This document shows, one piece after another, positions 1 to 9,700 of a DNA stretch of 64,000 nt. The position numbers and the translations under genes are program-made. The notes below the pieces were generated by a model. That model was not told the origin of the DNA and did not search any database. It worked only from the letters and a program-made list of their open reading frames with translations. The stretch is taken from contig CM059585.1 in NCBI GenBank assembly GCA_030407085.1, positions 118,959,001 through 119,023,000 on the forward strand. The letters run 5' to 3'. This stretch comes from Trichopria drosophilae. Its lineage: Eukaryota; Arthropoda; Insecta; Hymenoptera; Diapriidae. Numbering within the stretch: the stretch's first letter is position 1; each line of letters opens with the position of its first letter.

Positions 1-770
1 ATCGCGAGTTGCACCTTTACGACAAATTTCGATTCCACGTCTAGAATTATGTGGTGCTCACGTTTTGAGTGAATTAGTGGTCAAGGCACGTGAATCGCTG
101 AAAATTTCGTTTTGCAGATGTTTTTATAGGACGGATAGCACTATTATCCATGCACTATTGCGTTATCATGGATTCGTTCAACTCCAACTAGGTGGAAAAC
201 CTCTGTAGCAAACAGAGTTAGCGATATCCATGCTAACGTAGGTGACTCCGATTGGAATCACATCAGTGGAAATGAAAATCCGGCTGATTTATTATCACGC
301 GGATTGAATCCGATGGATTTATAAAACAGCTCATTATGGTGGAATGAGCGAGTTGGTTAAAGACACCACATAATGAATGGCCGTGCAATAATACAGTAGT
401 AAATAAAATTGCAGGTTCTGTACCCGAAGAAAGAACTGTGTCGTTGAGTTCGATAGAGCGTTTGAGTCCAAACTTATTTAATAAATTTTCTAATTTTTGG
501 AAGCTGCAACGCGTAACAGCCTATTGTATTAGATTTGTTAGGAATGTAAGACTCGGTAAGAGCAAAAGAATCAGTGGTTATTTAAAGTTAACTGAGCTGT
601 CAGCAGCAACGTTGCATTAACGAGATTTTCTCAATTAAATCAATTCTCACAAGAAATAACAATATTACAAAATGGCGGCACTATATCGAAAAAGAGCCGG
701 TTATTAATTCTTAGCTCGTTTGTTCATGAAGGTCTTTTAAGAGTAGGCGGTAGGCTAAAAAACTCCAATT
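1..770 (+). pseudogene. BEL/Pao pol fragment: RNase H and pre-integrase spacer
   Basis: Translating across several frames gives recognisable BEL/Pao pieces. These include ELCGAHVLSELVVKARESL near 45-105, a segment reading WNHISGNENPADLLSRGL near 255-310 (typical of the C-terminal end of BEL RNase H), and SNFWKLQRVTAYCIRFVRNV near 495-550 (the spacer preceding integrase). LLRVGGRLKNSNYAF near 735-780 leads directly into the integrase. At least three frame changes or stops separate these pieces, so no product can be made. The upstream gag, protease and RT lie outside the window. Assignment is by motif recognition only. Confidence 0.75.
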
Positions 771-1757
771 ATGCTTTCTAAAAAACACCCTATATTATTA
801 CCAAGCTGTCATATAACGAATTTAATTATTAAGCATACTCACGAAATTCTATGTCACGCTGGTTCTCAAGCAGTTTTAGCGACACTCCGCGAAAGATTTT
901 GGCCGATATCTGGTCGAAACCAGGTAAAGGGGGTAATTCGAAAATGCATCAAATGTTATCGCGCTGAGCCCAAGCCCTTAACGGTTTTTATGGGAGATCT
1001 TCCAGCGAACAGGGTAACACCGGCTAGAGCATTTTTGCAAACTGGGGTCGATTACGCAGGTCCCTTTCTAATAAAGGATCGCAAAACACGAGGTTCGAAG
1101 ATGACGAATGCTTTCGTTTGTCTTTTTATTTGTATGTCCACAAAGGCTATACATATTGAGCTGGTTGGTGATTTGTCAACCGCAGCATTTATATCTGTAC
1201 TAAGGCGGTTCGTATCACGAAGAGACAAACCGGCTCATATTCATTCAGATAACGGTTCAAATTTTATAGGAGCCAAAAAAGAGCTGGATGATCTCGCATC
1301 GTTTTTAATGAGCAATGTGGAGGCTATTACAAGCGCCGCCAATAAACTCGAAATTCAATGGCACTTTAATCCTCCGCGAGCACCACATTTTGGTGGCTTG
1401 TGGGAGGCAGGCGTTAAGGCGGTTAAGAGACATTTGAAAAGGGTAATGGGTAACGCGGTTTTGACTTATGAGGATTTTTATACAGTACTCGTGCAAGTCG
1501 AGGCTTGTCTTAATTCTAGACCTCTGACTCCCTTATCAAACGATCCCAACGATTTATTAGCCCTTACTCCAGCTCATTTTCTGGTTGGCGAATCCCTAAG
1601 TGCAGTGCCTGACCTTAATTTATCAGAAGTTCACGAAAATTGTCTGTCCAAATTTCAGCGGATGCAGCAGCTTACTGGGCATTTTTGGAAACGATGATCC
1701 ATGGAGTATATTGCTGAACTTCAAAGTCGCTCCAAGTGGAAGGATACAAAAGAAAAC
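771..1757 (+). pseudogene. BEL/Pao integrase core, interrupted
   Basis: The open frame from 771 to 1697 encodes 308 residues with the integrase zinc finger (His residues near 22-29, Cys59 and Cys62) and the catalytic triad: Asp94 in GVDYAGPF, Asp160 in HSDNGSNF and Glu212 in PHFGGLWEAG. Integrase would insert the element cDNA into host DNA. The ATG at 771 is not the natural start. Upstream BEL sequence joins in another frame, with a shift in the A-run near 780. A TGA at 1695-1697 stands where the family has a tryptophan, and the same frame stays open to about 1755 until the inserted repeat begins. The C-terminal tail resumes at about 3177. Family assignment is strong, function is lost. Confidence 0.88.
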
Positions 1758-3176
1758 TAGATGCCTTCGACCCGGGTGCCTACAATTTTGGCTAAATTCG
1801 TATTGCAGTTCCCTGACGAAATGCTGATGCTTCCGGGAATATTCCCATTTTAATACTGCCAGGAAAGAAGGCGACAGAGGGTAGTTCTAGCATCGTTAGG
1901 TTCGAGTAGTTTTTATACATATATTGTAAGAATATCTTGTTCCTTAAATAGGGTGAATATGCCAATGAATGGACGGTTAAGCATTTTCCACACTTTGATC
2001 GATTGTAACTTTTGAATTCTTTTATGAAAATTTAATTATGATACCACCATTAGACTCGTTAGACTCTGCTCTTTATGACCGTGTAGTTCAACTTTTGATT
2101 TTATTTAATTATCAACCTCGTCTTCATACGTTTGTAAAAAATCCGCTAAACCCTAATGAATAGACGGGTTAAATCAAATAGGACGTTTAATTTCAGTACC
2201 AGTTTTGGATGGCTTTAAAACTTTGCTTTGATTTTACAAAATAATAAACACTGGAAGATCAATAGTTCTGTAAATATTGTTTTGAATGTTCAAAGAACAT
2301 AAAAATATGTATTTTGTTGCATGTTCTGCATCATACATTCATAAGAAATAGAAAAATGTAGAAAATCGTCCATTCATTGGCATAATCACAATATAGTAAA
2401 ATTGAAAATGAGCATTTTCAAAACTTCGACCCCGACCGCCGGCCAGCCGAAGCACTGATAAATGAGCACGTCTTGTTCACACTGATGCTTAAAAAAACGC
2501 GGTTTAGTCGAGTTTTTGACAGGTTGGGGGGGGGGGGGCATACCCGTCACGCTCCCCCGCTTCCTGCGAAGCCCCGAACCCCCTCCCCGCTACCACCTCC
2601 CCATGGCTACCCGACATCAACATTACAGTGAATATTTTGTTATGCCCCCCCCCCCGCCCTGATACCCGCCGCACTCCCCTGCTTCCTCTGTGTCTCTGTT
2701 TTTCATGTAATGAATATAATATGCATACATATGCATTGTATATGTGTATGTACAATTCATGTTAATTTCATGTTAATTTGCTTTTTACGGCATTATCGTT
2801 GATTTTACGAAGAAATGAATACAACCTTTTTTTTTTAGAGAATTCGATGTTCTATATTTTTTGTTTGTAACATTTTTTTGTACGATTTGTAATTTTTGTT
2901 AAAAAATGGAAAAACGTGTTTTTTTGAGCGTTTTTTTGTTAAACCTCCCCATAATCTAGTATGCATTGTCTCCAAAAACTAATCAGATCTAAGTTTGGCC
3001 AAGAGAAACCCAAATCCGTTTGTACTTTTTAAATTCGTCATTCCATTCGCGAGATATCGCGTATACAAAATTTTGCCCACGGACTGATATGATGAAAACC
3101 TATAGGGTAATTTTTTGGTGAGAACTGACCAAATTCAATACTTCGCCAGACCTATGGTCTGGGTCGAAGTAATAAA
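1758..3176 (+). mobile_element. Dispersed repeat inserted in the BEL integrase gene
   Basis: This ~1.4 kb block separates two parts of one BEL integrase gene, so it is an insertion. Its ends are roughly inverted: the left end has CTTCGACCC at about 1764-1772 and the right end has GGGTCGAAGTAA near 3162-3173. It contains a poly-G run (about 2526-2538) and a poly-C run (about 2646-2656), and a near-palindrome TTGAAAATGAGCATTTTCAA at about 2402-2421. Parts recur elsewhere. The near-palindrome recurs at 40985-41004 and inverted near 42533-42553. The stretch 2765-3000 resembles 41545-41770, and the right end recurs at 40960-40980, 43540-43573 and 43740-43792. No ORF of note. The exact boundaries and target duplication are unclear. 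Confidence 0.6.
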
Positions 3177-3427
3177 TTAAGGGTCGGCACATTGGTCGTG
3201 ATCAAGGAAGAAAATTCACCTGCGTTAAGCTGGAAGTTGGGTCGTATCATAGAGACTCATCCAGGAGCTGATAACGTCCTTAGAGTTGTCACAATTCGAA
3301 CCGCAACGGGCTTCCTTAAACGAGCTGTCACAAGACTGTGCCCTTTACCAGTCGACGAAGAAGAGGATATTAATAATTCCTGTATATTTATACGTATTTC
3401 AATTATGATATATAACTTTTTTTGTTG
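3177..3427 (+). pseudogene. BEL/Pao integrase C-terminal tail
   Basis: The frame encodes a segment beginning GTLVVIKEENSPALSWKLGR and continuing through RVVTIRTATGFLKRAVTRLC to LCPLP. This matches the C-terminal domain that ends BEL/Pao pol (DUF5641-type). It continues the integrase that is broken off near 1757; the inserted repeat lies between them. A stop follows at about 3425-3427, shortly before the polypurine-like tract and LTR, as expected for the end of pol. It is a non-functional remnant because the upstream gene is broken. Confidence 0.8.
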
Positions 3428-3455
3428 ATAGTATTGTCTATCAAGGCGGGCGGCA

Positions 3456-3711
3456 TGTTTTGAATGTAATACTTAATTTCTTTATTTTTCTCATTTACGT
3501 TATATCATTCTACGCGGGTCTTAGATTTCCCCCTCCATATGCCATTTAACGACGAGACTGTTGGAGAAATTTAATTTTAGTGCGCTTCGGAGCTCTCACC
3601 GAGCAACTAATAAACAGTCAGATATTTCAATAAAATTTATAAGTGTGCTTCGGTTGTTTTCTTGATTTAAAAATATCCATTTGGAAAATCTACATCTAAC
3701 GAGTGAAACAA
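3456..3711 (+). repeat. BEL/Pao 3' LTR (partial or full, end uncertain)
   Basis: The LTR starts with TGTTTTG directly after the purine-rich tract. It contains AATAAA-type polyadenylation signals near 3608 and 3630. A matching 5' LTR is not in the window, so the end cannot be fixed; an ACA near 3708-3710 is a plausible terminus. Confidence 0.45.
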
Positions 3712-4866
3712 ACTCATTCAACAAGATGGAAACTGTACCGTACAGAGGTTATGTTATCTCATTTTAGTGTGTCTTCATAATAAGTGATTGCTAATGGCGT
3801 AAATTAATTTTTCGATTTGCGGACTTTTTCAGTAAATTAAGCTGAAATTATCGGCTCTCCCTAACGGAATTCCAACAGCTGTCCCTATAGGATAAAATTG
3901 GTAGAATCTGCGGATTTTTCTGCTGATTTTTCTGCTGATTTTGCCGATTATTTTTCTCCGTGTCTTATGGAAACCGAAATTTTATATTTACACCTTTAAG
4001 CCGCCATAACTACGATGCCATTAAGGAATATGCATATATGCCACACGACTTTCGACAGCCCTTTTAAAAACGAACATTTTCCGCCCTCATACGTGAAAAT
4101 CCGTCCATACCAATTTTGGGCAGAGCTTTGTCCCACTTGACGCGGAACGTCCCATATATTTTACAAATTATGTAGGTATATTAAATATATATTATATGTA
4201 TTGTAAGAAAACGTAGACTGCCTGCTTGTGTACATACTTTTATACGCCTCAAGCAAGAAGATTGAAGATCGATGAACCATCCCCTCAAGATCCACAATAC
4301 TGAAAACGAAATTGTAATTCGATTTCGCGGTCTGCATTTAATACGTATGGGTTATGTTTCTGACAGCGCAGATTTGTGTTACATGTGATCCATAAAATTT
4401 CATTCCTGACATCCTAGCCATACCTTGAAAAAGTAAAAGTTCATGCAATATTCGGGATACATCAAAACTATTGTTCGAAATAACATAATACATGTTTTTG
4501 CATTGATCATCTATGTTTATTACAAATTCCATACATATACAATATTTTCCATTGGATTAGGATTTCAACATTTTTTACAATATCAACATAATTAATATAT
4601 CAAAAATACTTAGAACATACCATAAATATTGAACCCATTAGACGTTAAATAATTACATAAATTTCACTATTAGTCGTGTCATTTACTATCCTTTCAGTCC
4701 CACAAGTTCTGATAAAATAGTGCATTGGTTTATGTCATTAAATTTATCCAGTATATAATTTAATAGATGCAACCAAAGCAATCTGATTTCATAAAATTTC
4801 AACATGTCTGTTCAACTGAAATCCCGAAATTATATATTAAATATATTCTAACATTTTAATTTTTGT
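3712..4866. other. Gene-free stretch downstream of zen
   Basis: AT-rich DNA between the BEL remnant and the end of the zen frame. No convincing gene is seen; a 64-codon minus frame at 4338-4532 has no recognisable feature. On the minus strand an ATTAAA at about 4765 could serve as a zen polyadenylation signal, but this is weak. Confidence 0.4.
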
Positions 4867-5004
4867 TTAATGAAAAATCCACGCACTTGTTGGATCTAAA
4901 TTAGGATTTATATAATCTTCATTTGAAACCAGTTTATTATTGATGGGTTTCGGTGCTGCCGTATCAGATGGCAAACTCAGTCCGTTATAAGGGGTTGCAT
5001 CATA
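4867..5004 (-). CDS. In-frame continuation of zen after a TAG codon
   Basis: After the TAG at 5007-5005 the same reading frame stays open for 45 codons to a TAA at 4869-4867. The residues begin YDATPYNGLSLP and end DPTSAWIFH. They are rich in Pro, Asn, Asp and Ser like the rest of the zen C-terminus, and not the Lys/Ile/Phe-rich composition of random frames in this AT-rich DNA. It may be the true C-terminus of zen cut off by a recent nonsense change, a readthrough extension, part of an unrecognised splice form (TAG is preceded by GTA, giving a weak acceptor-like TATAG), or a sequence error. Chance cannot be excluded for 45 codons. Confidence 0.45.
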   Translation of the reverse strand, partial: YDATPYNGLSLPSDTAAPKPINNKLVSNEDYINPNLDPTSAWIFH

Positions 5005-5987
5005 CTATACACATGATTTATCTGAATATGATGTTATCTGTTGTTCACATGGTTGTCCCTGCATCGAAGGGGGCGACGCAAGTTCTTCGCCACTACATGA
5101 ATTTTGCGCAATTGGGAGTAATTCATTCTGTACTTCACGACGATGCAATATCTGTGGCGGTTGATTCAGGTGCATTATAGCAGATTTTATAGAATCTTGT
5201 GTGTTCTGCGGAACTATGGTTTCTGGAAACGAATAATCTGATGACTTCATAGTGTTTGCCATCGCAAAAGACGGGAAAATCTCCCCTTCTTCCTGTTCCG
5301 ACATTTGTTGCTGCGAAGACATTTGAGCAATATTTCCATTTAATGTTGTTGTACCACTAGTATCGGTGCGAGATTTTTGCGAATCTTCTTGACCCTTAGA
5401 CGCATTATCTTTTTTATATTTCATTCGCTGATTTTGATACCAAATTGTTATTTGGCGTTCAGGCAGCATCAATTTATTCGCCAATTCAATGCGTCTATAG
5501 CGGTCTGCGTAACGAGCGCTTGCAAATTCATTCTCAAGTTCAATCAACTGCATACTTGAGAATGCTGTGCGGTGTCGCTTTTCAGCCGATTTTTTGTTTT
5601 TAGATCCTGGAATTACAAATTATAATTTGGATGAGATTCTGTACAATTACTAAAAATTGGTCTCAAGCCATTAACACCTTATTCATAGAATTAACATAAT
5701 ACGAACTAACCCTGTGCATTTGATAAATTTCCTGGTTTATTGTTCTGTACTGCTGGTAACTGGTTATTATGTACTGCCGTCAAATGGGTATTATGCACTG
5801 ATGTACTGTGATAAGCCCTCATGTTGAAATGACGTTGGGATGGAGCTTTAATGTCGTGAAATAGCTGTTGAGGTTCGAAATACAGCTGTTTTTGGAAATG
5901 AAGTGCATATATTGGAGATTTATTTTCGCAACCAAATGGTGCACAAAAATGTCTTCCACTATCATTAGAATAATTTTGATAAGCCAT
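5005..5987 (-). CDS. zen: zerknullt-like (Hox3-class) homeodomain protein, two exons
   Basis: Homeodomain transcription factor of the insect Hox3/zen class, which in other insects acts in nuclei of extra-embryonic or dorsal tissue. Exon 1 runs 5987-5711 from an ATG and exon 2 runs 5606-5005; the 104-bp intron begins GTTAGT and ends CCAG, and the split codon encodes Gly93. The predicted protein is 292 residues with the homeodomain at about 101-160. Conserved marks are [13 protein letters not shown] (very close to Drosophila Zen), RRIELA, ERQI, Trp48, Gln50, Asn51 and Arg53 of the domain, then RMKYKKD. Unusual changes are Lys46 to Thr, Phe49 to Tyr and Arg52 to Gln. No YPWM hexapeptide is seen before the domain. 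The rest is polar and low in complexity. The frame reopens for 45 codons after the TAG at 5005-5007. Assignment to homeobox is certain, to zen likely. Confidence 0.82.
5607..5710 (-). other. zen intron
   Basis: A 104-bp intron with donor GTTAGT (from 5710) and acceptor ending CCAG (at 5607). Splicing joins the N-terminal exon to the homeodomain exon in frame and removes a stop that directly follows the exon 1 frame. Its position just upstream of the homeodomain fits the usual zen gene structure. Confidence 0.8.
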
Positions 5988-6185
5988 TGGATTGCCCTGG
6001 CGATCTTCAAAAGTCTCCAGGCCTAGATATTTATCATTTCTTTACCAACACAGAGATTGTTTATTTAACTTAATATTGATCAAAATATCTGGTCTGCGCA
6101 TTGTAAAAATGATTGTTTTAATTTTCATTTTTTCTAGATACTTTGTTACATTATTTGCAGCTGTTTGAAGTCTATTGTCAATAGT
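5988..6185 (-). promoter_or_regulatory. Presumed zen 5' flank (UTR/promoter remnant)
   Basis: The 198 bp between the zen ATG and the inserted LTR element must hold the 5' UTR and the proximal promoter, or part of them. No clear TATA box or initiator can be fixed by eye. The original upstream DNA now resumes at 12655 on the far side of the element. Confidence 0.35.
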
Positions 6186-6784
6186 TGTTACTTACAGGGA
6201 AGGGGGTTGTCGCGCGATTATAGGGGTCGAATATACATTTCGATAAATGCTAGGTCACATGCAAATATTACAAAAATATAAATAAAAAAGTTGGCTGATG
6301 TTTCGTCCCGGGTCCGCTCACGGACTCTTCAGTGGGGCTTATGAGCGGACCCTGTCCCAGACATATCTCGCCAATAAATATGTCATTCTCATATAATATA
6401 TAAATAAATAATATAATACACAATATAACAAATATTACTCACCCACCGATGAGACCGCGAAGCGACCCGGGAAGTCACCACCAACACACCACAAGGTTCT
6501 GGCTCAATGATATACCCGAACTATAAAGGTAAAACTAGTCCGAACGTCTCGGAACCCAACGATCAACTAACTGAAGGTGCCTTCCACAGGCCTATTTATT
6601 CGGGTTCGCATTATTTGTTTACTAGAGGCAGGACTTCGGGAAACAACAACCACGCCCCAAAACAAACTAATTGCAAAGAAGTTAATTCATATTTTCCTCC
6701 CAATTCTACAGGAATTTTATTATAATATTATCCCACTCGACCTAAACGGTTATTAGGAGCTTCGTCGCGTGGCGATCCGGAACA
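6186..6784 (-). repeat. 3' LTR of element B (599 bp)
   Basis: Read on the minus strand it begins TGTTCCGGATCGCC and ends CTGTAAGTAACA, the TG...CA termini of LTRs. It matches 12056-12654 almost perfectly. It is the copy nearest zen and has the same transcriptional orientation as zen. Confidence 0.95.
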
Positions 6785-6795
6785 TTCTCCCCCAC
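6785..6795 (-). other. Polypurine tract of element B
   Basis: Minus strand GTGGGGGAGAA directly abuts the 3' LTR, as expected for the primer of plus-strand DNA synthesis. Element A has the similar GGGGGGAGAA in the same place. Confidence 0.8.
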
Positions 6796-9700
6796 AAATT
6801 TAAAATAATTTAAATTTTTAACATTTATTCCGGATCGCGCCAAAGTGTAGCCGGAACCGTCCGTCCAATTATTCCACAATAAACAACTAAGTTCTGAAGT
6901 CGATATCTCGAAAGTCGACACATGAAGTAAATCAATTCTAAAACTTGCTAGTCACTTATTTTCGCGTTATTTTCCATGACGAGAAACTATTGTTGCCCAC
7001 ATATGGGTACTATATGTCTATCTTACTCTAATACTCTAGTTTTGTTATCAATGATTTGCCTTCAAATTATTTTTGATCTTATTCATTCCATGTATCATCC
7101 ATCTCGGTATTATCGTCCTTGCACTGTCTTGGCCGATTCTCGCGATTACATCCTCAGCTTAACCAATACAACATCGTATATTATAGTTACAAGCCTTTTT
7201 GGCTATACCTACTTCTCTCCCTCATGTCTGTCCACAGCCGGAATTGTCTCGGAGGAACCTGGTTCCCCGAACTATGGTGACCCACATGTCAGAGCCAAGC
7301 TCCACGGTGGGGTCGAAGGGCCCCGAATGCAAATGCACTCGGGCCTGGTCGGCGTAGGCCACGGTCGGATTCGCATCCTCCCGCGCAGTGTGGCCCATAC
7401 GGGAGAGAAGGGTTAAGCAAGCAATTCTCTCTTTCCATTTTTTACAGTGTCCCTTTTTCTTTTCTTCAGAGCAAGGTCGATAATATAAAACATGTAAAAA
7501 TCATTAAATGCAAACATGGACTATTCGACACCTTTGTATAATTCGGAACATTAATCTCATCAAGTTAGTTCTGTTTTTTTTTTCCCAGCTGAAAGTCACG
7601 CTTTTTACTGTTAGAATCGGGCGCACAAACCCATCTCCCGTCAACGTAATTCCTGATACTATATTTTGAAATCCGTTCTCAATATCGACCAATATTTCAA
7701 ATGCCCATTTATGTAGGAAACTAACTACACCCGAATTCAAAAGACTATTCATGATTCGTATGAAGTTCTCGGAGAAATACGTTTGTAAATAAATCTAAAT
7801 TTCTAGTGTCGACATCCGTACTTCGGATGTGCGATAATAAAAACGCGATATTTTATAGTGGTCGCCGTGACAACACTTCCATCATGACATCCAAAGATTT
7901 TCGTGGGGTTGTGAATGATGTTTAAGTCTTTATATACATGTGTTCGTAAAAGTCAAAATAGTTCTGGGGACAAGTAAATTTAGATACTTCAGTTACTTCA
8001 TCGCGTAGATACTATGATAAATATGATTTGATTATTGATGGGAAATTATAACTTTCGGACGTCTTATCGCCAATGATGACGTCTGCTACAATCGGCGCAC
8101 AAATCTATTGTCTGTATTTCCGTTTCCCACGGAACCCGTCGATATTCTCCCCCACATTTAGGAGCCGATTAAAATAGAGAAACAATTCAAGTACATTTAA
8201 TTCGCCATATTTCCGCTTTATAAATCCAGGCTGAGTCTATATCCACGTATGGAACAACCCACACCCTGCCTCCCGGCCCCCTGCCGGGGACCGCACCGGA
8301 TACTATCCGCTAACCTAACCGCGAGAGGGGCATCACGGAGTACGCGCGGTGGGAGGCATTTCGTGAGTGTAAATAGACATTCCGATGAATCTATCCTGGC
8401 AAACATGAACGTCTAGTCAATCAAATTCTTTATATTTTAATTTTTAATACTTTTATTATTCACTGACTGAGGCCTGAACATGTAGGAGGGATGCAAGTCG
8501 CTCTAAACTAATGAAGCGTATATATTTACGCAAACTGAATACATTGAATAACAAAACAAGGGATTCAATTTTGTTTTTGCTTCCTACTAATTGAGTCTCT
8601 GTCGTATCAAGTAAACCTACCATAACAATTTCGAACGAACACGGATTGTCAAGGACCACTCCTTGCCACCCTGACTTCCAGATATTTAAATTTGCCTAAA
8701 CTAAATTTCATAAGCCTCAAGTCTAGTATGATTCTCAAACGTTACTCCTCCCCTGGTGTTTGGGAATGAACGGTCGAGGAGAAAAACAATAGTAATCAAT
8801 AAGGTCACAATCAAAGTTTATTTATTTTGCGATTTTCCGTCCTCCTACCGAAGTTAACGCGAGAAAAGCCAAAGCCGAACTGAATTGCAATTTTTCCGCA
8901 ATCACGAAAATGGTTCCCCTTCTTCCCTCTATTTTCAAATTTATCGCCCCGCCCCTTTCTACGAAATACAAAGAGGAAAAGCTATTATCATCTCTCCCGC
9001 GTAATAACAACACGGATCGTTAAATATTTTAATTCGACGAACAAAGAGTGGTGGTGTTCCCCGACATTGTTCGGTAACCATGTGGTTACTAGCGGCCACG
9101 AATCGAACCTAAAGAACGCTTCGTGCCGTCCAGCCTTTAAAACCCGGAAAATAATGATTTTCCTAACGAGGCTGATGGTAGGCCTCAGAACCTTCTGAGC
9201 TCTGAGCCTACTAGAACAACCGAAGAATCTTTAGAAATTAAGAAACTTTTTAACTACCGTTATATATATCCGTACTCCTTTTAATACACAGTTTCTTCAG
9301 TTCTCCTAAATTTAATCAAGGCCCCGGCTTTCCTCGCGGATCACCGTGCACATAGAGAACGCCGTCTTGAAAACACCACACATTTAAATTTGAAATAAAT
9401 AATACGGCTTTTGCTTTTTTAACGTCACTTTTACATAATTGGATATTCGAAAATGATATTAATTTTTAATGAATTATACATAAATTAAACGATATTCACT
9501 TCATGTTTTGAATAAACAACTTTGATTTAATTTAAATGAAATATAAATTTAGACAAATAAGATACATTATGCGATCCTATACACCTGGCTTCGCCCAAGA
9601 CCTCGTAACGTAGTCGTAAATAAAGTTGCAAATGAATTTAACAAGAAATAAAACTATTTTCTTTGATCACCTCCTTCCTCCCCCTCGCAGCTACCCACAG

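Larger units (their letters stand above)
1..3711 (+). mobile_element. BEL/Pao LTR retrotransposon, 3' part, degenerate
   Basis: This is the 3' portion of a BEL/Pao element, cut by the window edge. In order it shows a broken RNase H region (about 60-400), the spacer before integrase (about 420-780), an integrase core (771-1757), an unrelated ~1.4 kb insertion (about 1758-3176), the integrase C-terminal tail (3177-3380), a polypurine-like tract with the sequence AAGGCGGGCGGCA, and the start of a 3' LTR beginning TGTTTTG at 3456. The order RNase H, spacer, integrase, tail and LTR is that of BEL/Pao pol. Frameshifts and stops make it non-functional. The LTR end is uncertain and the value 3711 is a guess at an ACA terminus. 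Confidence 0.85.

Noticed and set aside
2504..2755. 83-codon minus ORF with glycine and proline runs
   Set aside because: It is produced by poly-G and poly-C tracts inside the inserted repeat.
6507..6725. 72-codon ORF present in both LTRs of element B
   Set aside because: Antisense to the element and located entirely within the LTR; duplicated only because the LTR is duplicated.
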